From: Leuctra nigra
Taxonomy: Eukaryota > Arthropoda > Insecta > Plecoptera > Leuctridae
NCBI GenBank assembly: GCA_934045905.1
Contig: OW203763.1
Span: 50,432,194-50,496,193 of the forward strand
Reading direction: 5' to 3'
DNA: 64,000 nt
Shown here: positions 40,001-45,970 of the stretch, one piece after another
How positions within the stretch are numbered: position 1 is the stretch's first letter
How the letters are laid out: the number at the start of each line of letters is the position of its first letter
Made by a program: the position numbers and the translations under genes
The notes under the pieces: generated by a model
Databases searched by the model: none
The model's input: the letters and a program-made list of their open reading frames with translations, nothing else
What the model was told of the DNA's origin: nothing

Positions 40001-42048
40001 ATTGCGAGACTTATGACATAATGGAACTTACTTTCTGGACAGCCCTCGTACTTACCTAACAGATAACATAAACAATACCAGAAAAATATAGTGTATTCTC
40101 TCAAAGATGGGCTAAATTGATTAAGATTTTTGTGAAGTAACTACGTACTAACCTGTGGAGGAAACTTGACAGCGACAGCTATTCACATCATAGTTATATA
40201 ATTATTTTCCGCTATATGTTAATGAAACCATACCACAAACAACTACTACCATAAAACTTTGACCCTTTACGGTATGATACATACAACTTTTCATTCTTGA
40301 TTGAAGTTCAAAAGAGCATTGATCTTAAAACACTGCACTAGAGTTATCTGATTTTGTAGAGCCTTTTTCATTCTTTTATTAATGAAAACCATATGTTTTC
40401 GAAACACACTCTTATTCGAAAAATTGTTACATATCTGTAAATTGACAATATTTTAAATATTTTGTCATTCCTATTGCTTATTTTAATGCATTTTTTGTTC
40501 AATATTCATGGACAGTTTTGTGTTCTTATGAGGAAAAGTTGTTCTTCAAGCAAGAAATAAAATTGTATCAAAACGTATGGGGCAAAGAGTATTTGCCGTG
40601 TAGTTGGATTAAGCTTGGTTTTACAGGGTCTGACTTCTATTATTAAGTGTGGTGTTTCTAAGTGTATTTTACATTGCAGGTTGGCATCTGCTGGCGTGGA
40701 GGGATCTCCCCTCACCCCCACCTCCTACCCACCCCCTGGGCCCGAGGGCCCCCGCTTCCCCGTGCCGAGCCCCCACACGCCCACGTCCGCGCCCGACGCC
40801 AACAAGCGTGGCTTTCCGAGCCCACGCCTGGACAAGAGCAATGAAGCAGGCTTCAGTCCCGAGTCTCTGCACCCGCTGATGAATCCCGGCTTCAGCGGGC
40901 CGCACTTCCTGGACAACCCTGGCTTAGCGGCGTCTCCACCCGGGCCCGGGCCCAGCTCGGGGCCCGGCCAGCGCGTGGAGAACGTCCCGCTGAACCCCAA
41001 CAACGGGCTGGCGTGTAACGGAAAGTTCGATCCCATAAGTTCGATGGCGCAAATGAGTCAACAGCTGACTAACAGCGTGGCTTCACCCGGCCCACAGGGC
41101 CTGGGTTACAACACAAACATGGGCCTGATAGAAGACCCGGCCATGATGCCAGACGGATATGTCCCTCAGGCCCACGCGTACAGTCCCGGCCCGTGCTCCG
41201 TGGGCCCGCCACAGCCCAACTGTTCCTCTCCCAAGCCGGGCCTGATGATGGGGCTGCGCGGGGCCCCTCCCTATGCCGGAGGTCAGAGGATGATGGGCCG
41301 TCCGCCCGGGCCCATCCCGTACAACGGAGCCAACGTCCAGGTCAAAGCGAGTGCGCCAAACACGATACAATATCTTCCTGCCAAGCCACAGACCGGAAAC
41401 GCAGGGCCCAGGGGCCCTCCCAGCCTCGAGTTCCTGCAGCGATTCACAAACCCTCTCTCTAATCTGGATGCTAAAGTCCCCACACAGAATCTGCAATATT
41501 TCCCCAACAATCAGCCCAACATGATGGCAATGAACCGTCAGCCCAACGGCCTCATGCATGGGGGCCACATGGGAGGGATGAATGGGCCCATGATGGGTGG
41601 GATGAATCTGTCCATGTCTGGAGGCATGGTGATGGGGCCTGGTGGGCCTGGCATGGGCATGGCTCCACTGAGAGGAAGCATCAGGCCCGGGGGCATGATG
41701 CGCATGCAGCAGATGGGCCCGGGCATGTACGGAGTCCCACACAGTCCCGGCCAGCCGGGCCCGGACCCCATGTTCAATCAGAACATGCCCGCCGGGAACT
41801 TTGTGCCGGGATCCAAAGGATCGCCCATGGGATTGGGAAATGCTCCGGACGCGAGCCAGCCACTGCCTCCGTCGATGGGACAAACAAACAACTTCAAGAA
41901 CTCTCCTTTCATCGGCCCGACGACGGCGGATCCTAACTACGCTCAACAATTTCATAATTTTCAACAACAGTTATATGCCACTAACACAAGAAGTCAAATG
42001 AACAACCAAGCAATCGGCCCCAATCAGTCGTTTTTTGTTCCCAAGTGA
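3963..42048 (+). CDS. lgs: BCL9/Legless Wnt co-activator, 3' six coding exons (5' end outside window)
   Basis: Joined exons 3963-4058, 10993-11249, 11735-12017, 28215-28850, 38102-38303 and 40680-42048 total 2843 bp and read through in one frame to a TGA at 42046-42048, about 946 residues. Splice phases are 1, 0, 1, 1 and 2, and each acceptor completes the codon left by the previous donor, which strongly supports the model. Two diagnostic BCL9-family blocks are seen: HD1 (core IFVFSTSLANKSAEAVLLGQ), which in the family binds the Pygopus PHD finger, and HD2 (core HREEQLARLRNMQQMLFPE), the helix that binds beta-catenin/Armadillo. The remainder is low-complexity, rich in Pro, Gly, Met, Asn and Gln, as is usual for this nuclear scaffold. 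Known family role: a nuclear adaptor of the Wnt transcription complex. The first residues are missing: the first exon here opens in mid-codon with a 3' splice site, so the start and promoter lie upstream. Human BCL9 and fly Lgs are about 1,400-1,500 residues, so this protein is either shorter or lacks a sizeable N-terminus here. Confidence 0.95.
4064..4815. repeat. 23-bp minisatellite with 115-bp higher-order unit, starting at a splice donor
   Basis: Unit TGTAGTTGCTCCTCGTACCC plus TCC or TCG, period 23, about 32 units. A variant unit (GCTCCGCGTATCC) recurs at 4371, 4486 and 4601, exactly 115 bases apart, so five-unit blocks have been amplified. Another variant (CTCGCAACC followed by CTCCTTGTACC) recurs 414 bases apart (18 units). 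The array starts within about 6 bases of the donor GT of lgs exon A. The open minus-strand frames are artefacts. Confidence 0.95.
4816..6014. other. intron, nothing recognised
   Basis: AT-rich lgs intron sequence; no coding potential, splice-consistent exon or repeat structure seen. Confidence 0.5.
6015..6822 (+). mobile_element. MITE family Z, copy 1 (interrupted)
   Basis: Termini are inverted: GTACACTCAACCAAATAAAA with TTGGTACTCGAAAAG on the left, and the complement ending TTGGTTTGAGTGTAC on the right. Related copies at 17738-17866 (minus) and 54836-55032 (plus) share the interior GGTTCCTTGACAATCAATCC. In those copies the interior is uninterrupted, so 6073-6654 is a later insertion. Confidence 0.75.
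6073..6654. mobile_element. PIF/Harbinger-like MITE nested in family Z
   Basis: A 582-bp element with inverted ends TGCCTCGTCTACC... and ...GTAGACAAGGCA followed inward by GTATTTAAAC, flanked by TAA on both sides (6070-6072 and 6655-6657). Relatives of the host repeat at 17.8 and 54.9 kb show the uninterrupted site (CTGGTCAGGTT or CTGATCAGGTT). A 3-bp TAA duplication is typical of PIF/Harbinger. There is no transposase frame. Confidence 0.7.
6823..8251. other. intron, nothing recognised
   Basis: AT-rich intron sequence. Short open frames (7304-7495, 7570-7755) have no family features and no supporting splice sites. Confidence 0.45.
8252..9512. repeat. 98-bp tandem repeat array split by an 0.8-kb insert
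   Basis: The unit contains TTATACTTATCTGCATTAAC, the dyad GTCGTTAC...GTACTAACGAC-like arm and ACCAAGCATTACCATGGC. About 2.4 units lie at 8252-8492 and 2.1 units at 9303-9512, same orientation. The left block breaks off after TTTGCACCACTAG and the right block restarts at GCATTAACCAATG, so about 28 bp are present on both sides. The insert at 8493-9302 contains a dispersed repeat (about 8600-8920) matching the reverse of 22790-23110. Confidence 0.8.
8600..8920 (-). repeat. dispersed repeat shared with 22790-23110
   Basis: The reverse complement of 22790-23110 matches at GCATGGATATAT, the block CCACCCAAAT...AATAGGTC and TCGCGA-AA-TTTTTCACAAAC. Divergent, with no terminal structure defined. Confidence 0.65.
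9587..9858. mobile_element. MITE with perfect about 40-bp terminal inverted repeats
   Basis: The left end GCGATTGTATAACTTCTTAG continues CCGAGATAATGGATCGTTATC; the right end is its exact complement (9808-9851). The outer flanks CTGCAGT and CCTGCTG are also nearly inverted, so the true tips may extend a few bases. About 270 bp, noncoding, superfamily not assigned. Confidence 0.8.
9863..10421. other. intron, nothing recognised
   Basis: AT-rich; no supported feature. Confidence 0.4.
10422..10531. mobile_element. 110-bp hairpin MITE, TA-flanked (copy 1 of 2)
   Basis: Inverted ends YAGTCARGGAAACTAGATGG followed by TTCATACTCT, flanked by TA at 10420-10421 and 10532-10533. The core CTCTGCCTCTCTCTGAC / GGAGCAGAGAGAGATAGAG is shared with 17867-17979. 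A TA target fits Tc1/mariner-type mobilisation. Nearly the whole length can fold into one hairpin. Confidence 0.8.
10534..10992. other. end of lgs intron with acceptor
   Basis: No gene. Contains TGTTCCGTCTGTTGTTCGTC short direct repeats near 10885-10925 and ends in the TTTCAG acceptor of exon B. Confidence 0.5.
10993..11249 (+). CDS. lgs: lgs coding exon B, HD1 Pygopus-binding domain
   Basis: A 257-bp exon, acceptor GTATTTCAG, donor GTGAGT. It encodes a Pro/Asn/Gln linker followed by HD1 at about 11130-11220 (IFVFSTSLANKSAEAVLLGQ, then FPSIIAYH). This corresponds to the family motif that packs on the rear face of the Pygopus PHD finger. The FSTxxANKxAEAVLxGQ pattern is retained. It ends on a codon boundary after KKYLE. 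Confidence 0.95.
11250..11734. other. lgs: short lgs intron between exons B and C
   Basis: 485 bp bounded by GTGAGT and CCTCACAG. An open frame of 150 codons across it is chance; its sequence shows no conserved features. Confidence 0.8.
11735..12017 (+). CDS. lgs: lgs coding exon C (Gln/Asn/Pro/Met-rich linker between HD1 and HD2)
   Basis: A 283-bp exon with acceptor TTTCCTCACAG and donor GTCAGT. It begins KHPLKMTQFNRQNPAQWL, followed by a Met/Gln helix-prone stretch (NNIAQAQMKQKM) and a Pro/Gly-rich tail. The ATG at 11750 is internal, because the five preceding codons continue the frame from exon B. It ends after codon position 1; the G joins GT of exon D to make Gly. No catalytic or named domain is visible; it is the linker separating the Pygopus- and catenin-binding helices. 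Confidence 0.88.
12018..12902. other. start of the 16.2-kb lgs intron
   Basis: No repeat or coding region recognised. Confidence 0.45.
12903..13030. mobile_element. possible small MITE with GCGCTGGC ends
   Basis: The left ACGTTGACAGTTCCAC...CGCGCTGGCGC and right GCCAGCGCTACGTTGAACTG form an imperfect inverted repeat about 125 bp across. No clear target duplication. Confidence 0.4.
13031..13384. other. intron, nothing recognised
   Basis: No supported feature. Confidence 0.4.
13385..15445. mobile_element. 2-kb foldback (long inverted repeat) element
   Basis: The left arm 13385-14330 and right arm 14495-15445 are reverse complements along their whole length with modest divergence (for example AAAAATGTTTTTTGACAAT at 13434 and its complement at 15366), around a spacer of about 165 bp. 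The outer edge is near GACTGGAG/CTCCAGTC. No transposase; mirrored short open frames on both strands are artefacts. Class unassigned. Confidence 0.85.
15446..15668. repeat. LINE/SINE-like 3' tail fragment
   Basis: At 15541-15590, AATAAATAAACTTATATTTA followed by TTCAAGAA matches 29965-30000 and loosely 34070-34098. A recurrent A/T-rich tail of an unidentified retroposon. Confidence 0.4.
15669..15757 (+). pseudogene. tRNA-like pseudogene or SINE head with enlarged D-loop
   Basis: The 3' half folds as a tRNA: anticodon stem TCTGA/TCGGA around the loop CTTAATA, variable AGGTC, T-arm GTGGG-TTCGAGT-TCCAC (box B GGTTCGAGTTCC), then TCGAGGG. A D-stem GCTC/GAGC is present but its loop is about 25 bases and includes a duplicated ATCCATGGA word, and the acceptor stem is only partly paired with TCCTC. 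The anticodon position would be TAA. A decayed tRNA or tRNA-derived SINE is likelier than a functional gene. Confidence 0.5.
17738..17866 (-). mobile_element. MITE family Z, copy 3
   Basis: The reverse complement reads CTCTCAACAAATCATAAAAC ... GGTTCTTTGACAATCAATCC ... TTTTGTTGGGTGTGCATTGG, matching the copies at 6.0-6.8 and 54.9 kb. It has no insert at the site used in copy 1 (CTGATCAGG). Confidence 0.65.
17867..17979. mobile_element. 113-bp hairpin MITE, TA-flanked (copy 2 of 2)
   Basis: Flanked by TA at 17865-17866 and 17980-17981. The core CTCTGCCTCTCTCTC...GGAGCAGAGAGAGATAGAG is shared with 10422-10531; the outer arms have diverged. Confidence 0.75.
19274..19475 (-). pseudogene. possible piggyBac-like transposase N-terminal remnant
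   Basis: A 64-codon minus-strand frame (19277-19471) reads AVVLMSPENHMLSEKASSKE then NDFNLLTGNQMSG. An acidic/Ser stretch between a V-x-L-P-P-E-N-like block and an N-L-x-G-x-Q block is the layout seen at the start of many piggyBac-type transposases. It lies inside the TTAA-bounded element and stops abruptly near the LINE insertion. No catalytic domain remains. Confidence 0.35.
19512..21060 (+). mobile_element. 5'-truncated non-LTR retrotransposon (LINE)
   Basis: Contains reverse transcriptase and the C-terminal part of an ORF2 and ends in an A/T-rich tail (AATAAAATCCATACGATAAA, then TAAAATAAATC). The endonuclease portion is missing, as expected from incomplete reverse transcription. Inserted in the piggyBac-like element. 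Confidence 0.85.
19549..20942 (+). pseudogene. LINE ORF2 reverse transcriptase, one frameshift
   Basis: Frame 1 (19549-20475, 308 residues) carries QAGFRRGRNC, motif A AFIDLTAAYDTVW (Asp42), motif B LPQGSVLAPSLFNLY (99-113) and motif C YADD (127-130): all catalytic aspartates are intact. After IAPPD the frame breaks near 20472; a second frame (20493-20942, 149 residues) continues with DIPIRADLYN, a conserved CNLNRLRTEQGRC block and a C-x-C...H...C cluster (Cys105, Cys107, His116, Cys121) ending at a stop. The family looks CR1/L2/jockey-like; the exact clade is not determined. A methionine start is nominal, since the 5' end is truncated. The low decay suggests a fairly recent insertion. Confidence 0.88.
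21549..22054. mobile_element. 506-bp MITE with TGGCGTTTTCC ends and TAA duplication
   Basis: Ends TGGCGTTTTCCATTGGGTGC and the complement of TGGCGTTTTCCATTGGGTTG, flanked by TAA at 21546-21548 and 22055-22057. The phrase TTCCATTGGGA recurs four times inside, with GCTCCGGGAGC-type dyads between. PIF/Harbinger-like by target. The overlapping short frames on both strands are not genes. Confidence 0.8.
22157..22789. other. intron, nothing recognised
   Basis: No supported feature. Confidence 0.4.
22790..23110 (+). repeat. dispersed repeat shared with 8600-8920
   Basis: Matches the reverse of 8600-8920 (TTTGTGAAAAACTTTTCGCG, ATATATCCATGC, GACCTATTAATATT). Its right part is unusually GC-rich (TGCCGCGCGCCGCGC). 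Confidence 0.65.
23111..24416. other. intron, nothing recognised
   Basis: No gene or bounded repeat seen. Slightly GC-richer at 23265-23300 (CCGTTCCGTTCGCACTCGC). Confidence 0.4.
24425..25163. mobile_element. 739-bp non-autonomous hAT with GGAACC arrays
   Basis: Tips CAGGGACCCGAA and TTCGGGTCCCTG, flanked by a perfect 8-bp duplication TTTCAAAC (24417-24424, 25164-25171). Arrays of GAACCGGAACC / CGAACCTTTATAA units lie next to both tips in inverted orientation; the middle is AT-rich. The open frames reading Gly-Ser or Glu-Pro repeats are artefacts. Confidence 0.92.
25172..26839. other. intron, possible lone hAT-type end
   Basis: CAGGGACGGCGCCAGG at 25382 looks like a hAT tip but no matching partner was found. 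Otherwise no gene or repeat recognised. Confidence 0.4.
26844..27969. mobile_element. TTAA-flanked element with internal AT-rich repeat hairpin
   Basis: Ends GCCGCTTTCACATAACACGC + GTTTCGCG and the exact complement (27937-27969), flanked by TTAA at 26840-26843 and 27970-27973. Inside, 27080-27540 is a degenerate tandem of TTTTGACAAAATTTTATAAA + ATTTCCACAAATA units (about 60 bp), and 27555-27770 is the same unit in reverse. TTAA suggests a piggyBac-type mobiliser but the tip lacks CCC. The periodic YKIST frames are artefacts. Confidence 0.8.
27974..28214. other. end of the 16.2-kb lgs intron
   Basis: Unique-looking sequence leading to the TTTTCAG acceptor of exon D. Confidence 0.6.
28215..28850 (+). 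CDS. lgs: lgs coding exon D, HD2 beta-catenin/Armadillo-binding helix
   Basis: A 636-bp exon, acceptor GGGTTTTCAG, donor GTGAGT. It opens GVKVPDENLTPQQ and runs into HD2 (HREEQLARLRNMQQMLFPE, about 28232-28318), which aligns by eye to the human pattern LxxExLxHRExxLxxLRxxQRMLFPD. A second basic helix (KLQQQFYEERKKKGG) follows, then a long Pro/Ser/Gly tail with SP and PGSP motifs. GC content is far above the flanking intron. Only about 20 bases of intron follow before a hAT insertion. Confidence 0.95.
28871..29775. mobile_element. 905-bp non-autonomous hAT just after an lgs splice donor
   Basis: Tips TAGTGATGGGA and TCCCATCACTA, flanked by CCCACACT (28863-28870) and CCCACACA (29776-29783), 7 of 8 bases equal. 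Subterminal TGAAAATTTTCAATTTTC words occur at both ends. The interior holds a G20 run (29121-29140) and a C15 run (29446-29460). It sits 20 bases downstream of the exon D donor. Confidence 0.88.
29784..30972. other. intron with a retroposon-tail fragment
   Basis: 29950-30005 (AATAAATAAACTTGTGTTTA + TTCAAGAAAGGATGCA) repeats the tail seen at 15541. The rest is unassigned. Confidence 0.4.
31656..33145. mobile_element. hAT with TTACCGGTAAA arrays
   Basis: Tips TAGGGATGGCAC and GTGCCATCCCTA, flanked by a perfect 8-bp duplication ATTCTGAG (31648-31655, 33146-33153). GGTAAATTTACCGG palindromic words are stacked beside each tip. Homologous to the truncated copy at 170-3190. Carries a nested family X copy. 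Confidence 0.93.
31915..32743 (+). mobile_element. family X, copy 1 (Helitron-like 3' end)
   Basis: Begins GAGCGAGCGGAGCGAGCG and ends GAGCGTTTTCCTAG followed by T. The 3' end has a CGCTCA/TGAGCG stem 6-7 bases before CTAG. An internal unit with GGCTATACAGGTCAGAGTTT repeats about 200 bp apart. Copies at 47678-48545 and 50311-50937. Absent from the sister hAT at 170-3190, which shows the unfilled site. Confidence 0.75.
35891..37407. other. intron, nothing recognised
   Basis: No gene or bounded repeat seen; 36480-36530 repeats GGACTAG/CTAGTCC words related to the element V tip. Confidence 0.4.
37408..37592. mobile_element. possible MITE with GGGCC ends
   Basis: Inverted ends TTGGGCCAGTTTTTGTAGCT and the complement of TAAGGGCCCGTTTTTGTACC; internal AGCTAAC/GTTAGC words recur six times. 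The target duplication is unclear. Confidence 0.5.
37593..38101. other. end of the 9.3-kb lgs intron
   Basis: AT-rich, leading to the CTTCCGTTCCAG acceptor of exon E. Confidence 0.5.
38102..38303 (+). CDS. lgs: lgs coding exon E (conserved short helix segment)
   Basis: A 202-bp exon, acceptor CTTCCGTTCCAG, donor GTAAGT. It encodes VDGMFCRTLQSLAAQ, a Gln-rich run, then VPSPQQIQYLNTFEGQELTI and QKQPNTSLKE. In the family a third short homology block follows HD2, and this Leu-rich segment with FEGQELTIQ could be it; that match is from memory and is not certain. The exon begins at codon position 2 and ends at position 2, joining exon F as PP-LASAGVEG. Confidence 0.88.
38353..39210. mobile_element. 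858-bp non-autonomous hAT-like element with TTTCGCG words
   Basis: Tips TAGAGCCAGTTTTAAATGGT and complement, flanked by GTTATCAA (38345-38352) and GTTATCTA (39211-39218), 7 of 8 equal. Subterminal TTTCGCGA and TTTCGTTTTT words occur on both sides in inverted orientation. It starts 50 bases after the exon E donor. Confidence 0.85.
39415..40048. mobile_element. 634-bp mariner-type MITE
   Basis: The right tip, read inward, is CGAGGGCTGTCCAGAAAGTA + AGTTCC; the left is CGAAGGCAATTCAGAGAGTA + AGTTCC; both are flanked by TA (39413-39414, 40049-40050). The tip resembles mariner inverted repeats. About 150-bp arms, central spacer, no transposase. Confidence 0.85.
40051..40679. other. end of the last lgs intron
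   Basis: No repeat recognised; ends in the TTTTACATTGCAG acceptor of exon F. Confidence 0.5.
40680..42048 (+). CDS. lgs: lgs terminal coding exon F, C-terminal Pro/Gly/Met-rich region
   Basis: A 1,369-bp last exon beginning after TTTTACATTGCAG and ending at TGA 42046-42048. It encodes about 455 residues dominated by PGP, GGM and MGG runs (for example HMGGMNGPMMGGMNLSM), with a more conserved island LEFLQRFTNPLSNLDAKV and TQNLQYFPNN. In BCL9 proteins the C-terminal region acts in transcriptional activation, and the low-complexity composition fits. Long reading frames on the other strand here are shadows caused by GC-rich codons. The open frame upstream of 40680 is intron: it is not conserved and the acceptor is clear. 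Confidence 0.93.
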
Positions 42049-42190
42049 GCGGGTTTCGGCTGCCACTGGCTTGAAATCTTTCTATTTTCTTATGTATATA
42101 ACCAGGAGTTTATGACGCAGAAATCAATTGGGTGGTAGTTGCAGACAAAGTGCATCACATAAAGTGCAATAAAAACGGTTGAAAATACGT
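42049..42190 (+). terminator. lgs: lgs 3' UTR and probable poly(A) signal
   Basis: A canonical AATAAA at 42168-42173 lies 120 bases after the stop, with T- and GT-rich sequence around 42228-42250 downstream. A second AATAAA at 44143-44148 could give a longer UTR of about 2.1 kb; which one is used cannot be told from sequence. Confidence 0.6.
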
Positions 42191-43040
42191 AATAAGTATA
42201 TCATATATTATATATAATGCAATAATAGTTTGTGTCATGGTTATTTTTTTACCATGAATTCAGCTTTCAAGTGCCACCAACGAGGAACCCAACTGACTTA
42301 GCGCGAGTGTTTACTTTATATTAATATTAGTGATTTGTTTACTTAATGCATAAATCTCCCTAAATTAATATTAGTTTACCTAGCATACGTGATTCTAAAA
42401 CGACGACCGTTATGTGCGACAATAACCCAGCATTGCTGTTGTTTTAAACCAGTGAGGAATCAGTGAGCGGATGTCAATGCAAAGCAATAACCTAGAATAA
42501 TCATCTGCCTACAGTTTTACTACTTTCTGTGGATGAATATTTTAGAACGTAGACTTTACTCTTCAAAAAGAAATATGAAAAAGTATCAAATTCAGTTCGG
42601 TCTCAGGAAACTTGAATAGTCTTTAACAAGTGTGCCATTTAATTTCGCTCACTTCCCTGACGACTACGATAACTTGCATCCATGCTGATTCATTGTTCTG
42701 TTCGTCCAACAAGTCATCGGCGACGATATCATGTTTTTCACTTGCGAGAGTTGCATACTATTTTTGAGATATTTTTATGGATGACATACTTTTGTTAACT
42801 CTTCTCTTCAATCCATTTCTAGAAATGTCTTCACAGTCACACCAAACATTTTAACTAATACTATGAAATTAATGTTACAAATTCACTCTCCATAACTTTT
42901 ATTTGGAGAGCTTGCGAATGAATGTTCTTCTTTGAAATCATTTGGTTCAAGTTTTCCTGATTTACGTCCCACCACATTATATAATATTTTTGTTAGGTTG
43001 ATAAAATGTTAACTTATAAAACTATACTCGCTAATTTCAA
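42191..43040. other. lgs downstream or extended 3' UTR
   Basis: Non-repetitive AT-rich sequence with no open frame of note. Confidence 0.4.
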
Positions 43041-43544
43041 AGACGTGCGCAGGAGAAGAAGTTGTGCGGGCGAGGGGGGGTGGGTTGGGGGACCCGGGGG
43101 TAAGGGCTCCAAGGAAACACGGGTATGGGGTGTACTACATATTGAAACACATTTTCTAGCTGCGTTTTGAGAATTCAAATTTTTTTTACATCCTTTTCAA
43201 AAACGAAGAGTATGAACTTAATATAACCTGCGTATCAAGAAATATGTACCTAATTTTGGGTGACAAAAAATGTATATATTTTTAAATTTATTTTAAGAAA
43301 TATCGGGTTCAGGGGCAAAACTCACGAGAGAATTTTCCGTGAAGGCTATTCGTTCGGGTGCAATTTTGAGGCATATTACACCGAGGTTTTACGAAAAGAT
43401 CGCTTGTTTACAAAAATTCAAAATTTGGATATACTAAGTCAAATCTGAAACAATACTAAGCACGTTTTACTCTTTTTAGTGGAGGATGCCACATTTTGGG
43501 AGTTACGGACCCCCGCCCTTCCACGCCCCCTCTGCGCACGCCTA
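43041..43544. mobile_element. possible TIR element with GCGTGCGCAG ends
   Basis: AGACGTGCGCAGGAG on the left and CTCTGCGCACGCCT on the right are inverted, followed inward by G-rich and C-rich segments respectively (GGGACCCGGGGG; CCCCCGCCC). About 500 bp. No 8-bp duplication could be confirmed. Confidence 0.5.
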
Positions 43545-44248
43545 TGTTGAATTTTATTTAATTATCAATCAATGCATAGATTTATCAAGTACCTTGGAGG
43601 TAGAAAGCCCGAAGTCCATTTCAATTCTTGTAATGAGCTTCAAAACCAGTTACTATTCTGCTATCATCCAATCATATTTGTAATGGTGACATTGTCATAT
43701 GATCATGGTGACTCCTTCAATTGATAGAGCTCGATAACATCATTTCAAAAGTATGCAACGCAAAATTGAGAAAATGACTTTGGGCTTTCTACCGCTGAGT
43801 TACATAATCAAGAGGCAATCCATACTCATATTGAAACTGAAATCAATCTATCTTTTACAATTGTAAATCTGTTACAACAGTCATTAGTCATTTCTAAATA
43901 TTGTCCTATTTTTCTTTCAGTAGGTAATGAGAAACAATACATTTTATATATTCTATTTGTTTTAATTTACAAAGACGTAGGTAATACAACTCAATACATT
44001 TTACATTTTAATGTGATGCTCTGAACGTAAGCAAGTCAACTGAACAGCATAATATTTCATACATTTCCTTCAAATGGCAGTTTAAGAACAGAACCTTGCC
44101 TTCTTAATTCTTATTGATTTTTTTGTACTAATTTGCAAAAATAATAAAGAAAGACTATTATTATAAAATGGTGTCACAGTATTTTATTGGCCCAAATGTA
44201 TCTGTCCAAAATGGGTTGATTTTATTATCGGATTAGGACAAAGATAAG
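43545..44248. other. nothing recognised
   Basis: A second AATAAA at 44143-44148 is the only note. Confidence 0.4.
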
Positions 44249-44250
44249 TA

Positions 44251-45968
44251 CCGTCAAGTGGGGTTACTTTGATAGTTTTTTGGATTAAAATGGTGATAAC
44301 TCCCTATACAATTTTTGTACAGACTTCAAAAAAGTAGATAGATTAGGTCTCTAGGGTTAGAAAAATACGGTAAATTTTCATTAAATTTCAGCTTAAGGTT
44401 TTGGAAATTTTTTTAAAAAAAATGGCCTATCAATGTTTCCCCGGGGTCGGGGTTACTTTGATACCCCCCATTTTCAGTACTGGAAATCAATGGTGAACTC
44501 TATACATTATCAATGTTTCACTTTGAATTAAAATCGGTTTGTTAGTTTTTTAATTATTAATTAATATATGTCTCGGGGTAACTTTGATAGTGATCGTTTC
44601 ACATGGATGTGGACATACATTCATTATTAGACTTATAATTTATTATTTGTACATGTGTTTATTAATAGTTTTTGCCAGAATTTGATATTAAAGTAGCACA
44701 ATGTAGATTATTATAAAATATCATGTGTTATTTGCTTGATTATAGCTGTCATGGTACATTTTGATGCACAAACTTGATTCAGACATAACCAATTTTTTTG
44801 TATTACTATTTGAAAAAGCCATATTAAATTTGTCTGGTACCTAAAATAAAACATTTTGATGCAAAACTTGATTCAGGCATTATAAAAGACAGTTATCAAA
44901 GATACCCCTAAGTATAAAAAAATTAATAACAAAAAAAGTAGGTAACATATCCTTAAAGGGGGGCAACGGTCAGAAATTAAAATTTTACCATAATTACACA
45001 TCAAACTATTAATATCTGTAAGACATATGAGAAGGTACCAATCCGGTTGTGACAGTGAGAGCAGCAAATCGAAATAATCGAAAGTATGCAAAGAATTTAG
45101 TCCCATAAGGAATAAGCTGGACGCAAAATGTCTATTGGGAACGTAGGAGAACCAAAATAGATAGAAATAAAAGAAGCTCTGCTACATTTAAATAGGAGTG
45201 TTTTCTTCATTTTTTTCTCTTTTAAAATTTTCTGTGAATTGAACCGTTTAGCTGCAAATAAATATAAAAACAAATCGCTACTGTTTTATACACCAAGAAG
45301 GTCCCATTATTTTAGTACAGAAGGTACATTCCTGCAGATCTCCCGCCCACTCTCTGTAACTGAGCCTAGTTTGTTTACACTACGTGACTGGGTGACACTT
45401 GAAATAGTAACAAAGTAGCCATAAACTAAACAATTTCATGCATCATCATAACACAACACATTAAATGTCTATTACAGTCTGCTCAAAGAATGTTGATACC
45501 ATTAGACAAATCTCATGTGAACTAATATGCAATACAGACAATAATTATTATTAATTATTACAATACCGTTGGCACATTTGCACTTATCAATAATCTATTA
45601 ACAATAACATGACAAGATGAAATGATATTAATTTTTCATATTCTGACTGTTGTCGCCCTTTAATATTTTAAGGCACATGCTCATAGATAGTTAATGGTTA
45701 GTTAGTACAAGTTTGGAGAAATTTCAGCTGATAGTTTAATGTGTAGCATAGAAAGTAGATCATGCAACAATTTGTCACAAAATCAATACATTAAGAAATT
45801 AATTTGTATTAGTAACATTCATTAAATATTTCCCTAGACTGATTGCGTCAGCTTGTAGCTGGACTCTTCATGTAGCCAACCACGAAAAAAAGACACGAAA
45901 AAAGAAATCGCACTGGAAGATTAAAACACAATTATTTAACAAAAAATCAAAGTAACCCCATTTGACGG
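44251..45968. mobile_element. 1.7-kb TA-flanked element with GGGGTTACTTTGAT repeats
   Basis: Ends CCGTCAAGTGGGGTTACTTT and the complement of CCGTCAAATGGGGTTACTTT, flanked by TA (44249-44250, 45969-45970). The phrase GGGGTWACTTTGATA recurs at about 44453 and 44577, giving subterminal repeats. No transposase frame. Confidence 0.75.
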
Positions 45969-45970
45969 TA

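Noticed and set aside
41083..41967. 294-codon minus-strand frame opposite the last lgs exon
   Set aside because: Shadow of the GC-rich Pro/Gly codons of the real plus-strand exon; His/Arg-rich composition and no features.
43041..43544. A confirmed hAT with GCGTGCGCAG ends
   Set aside because: The flanking 8-mers do not match, so it is listed only as a possible TIR element.
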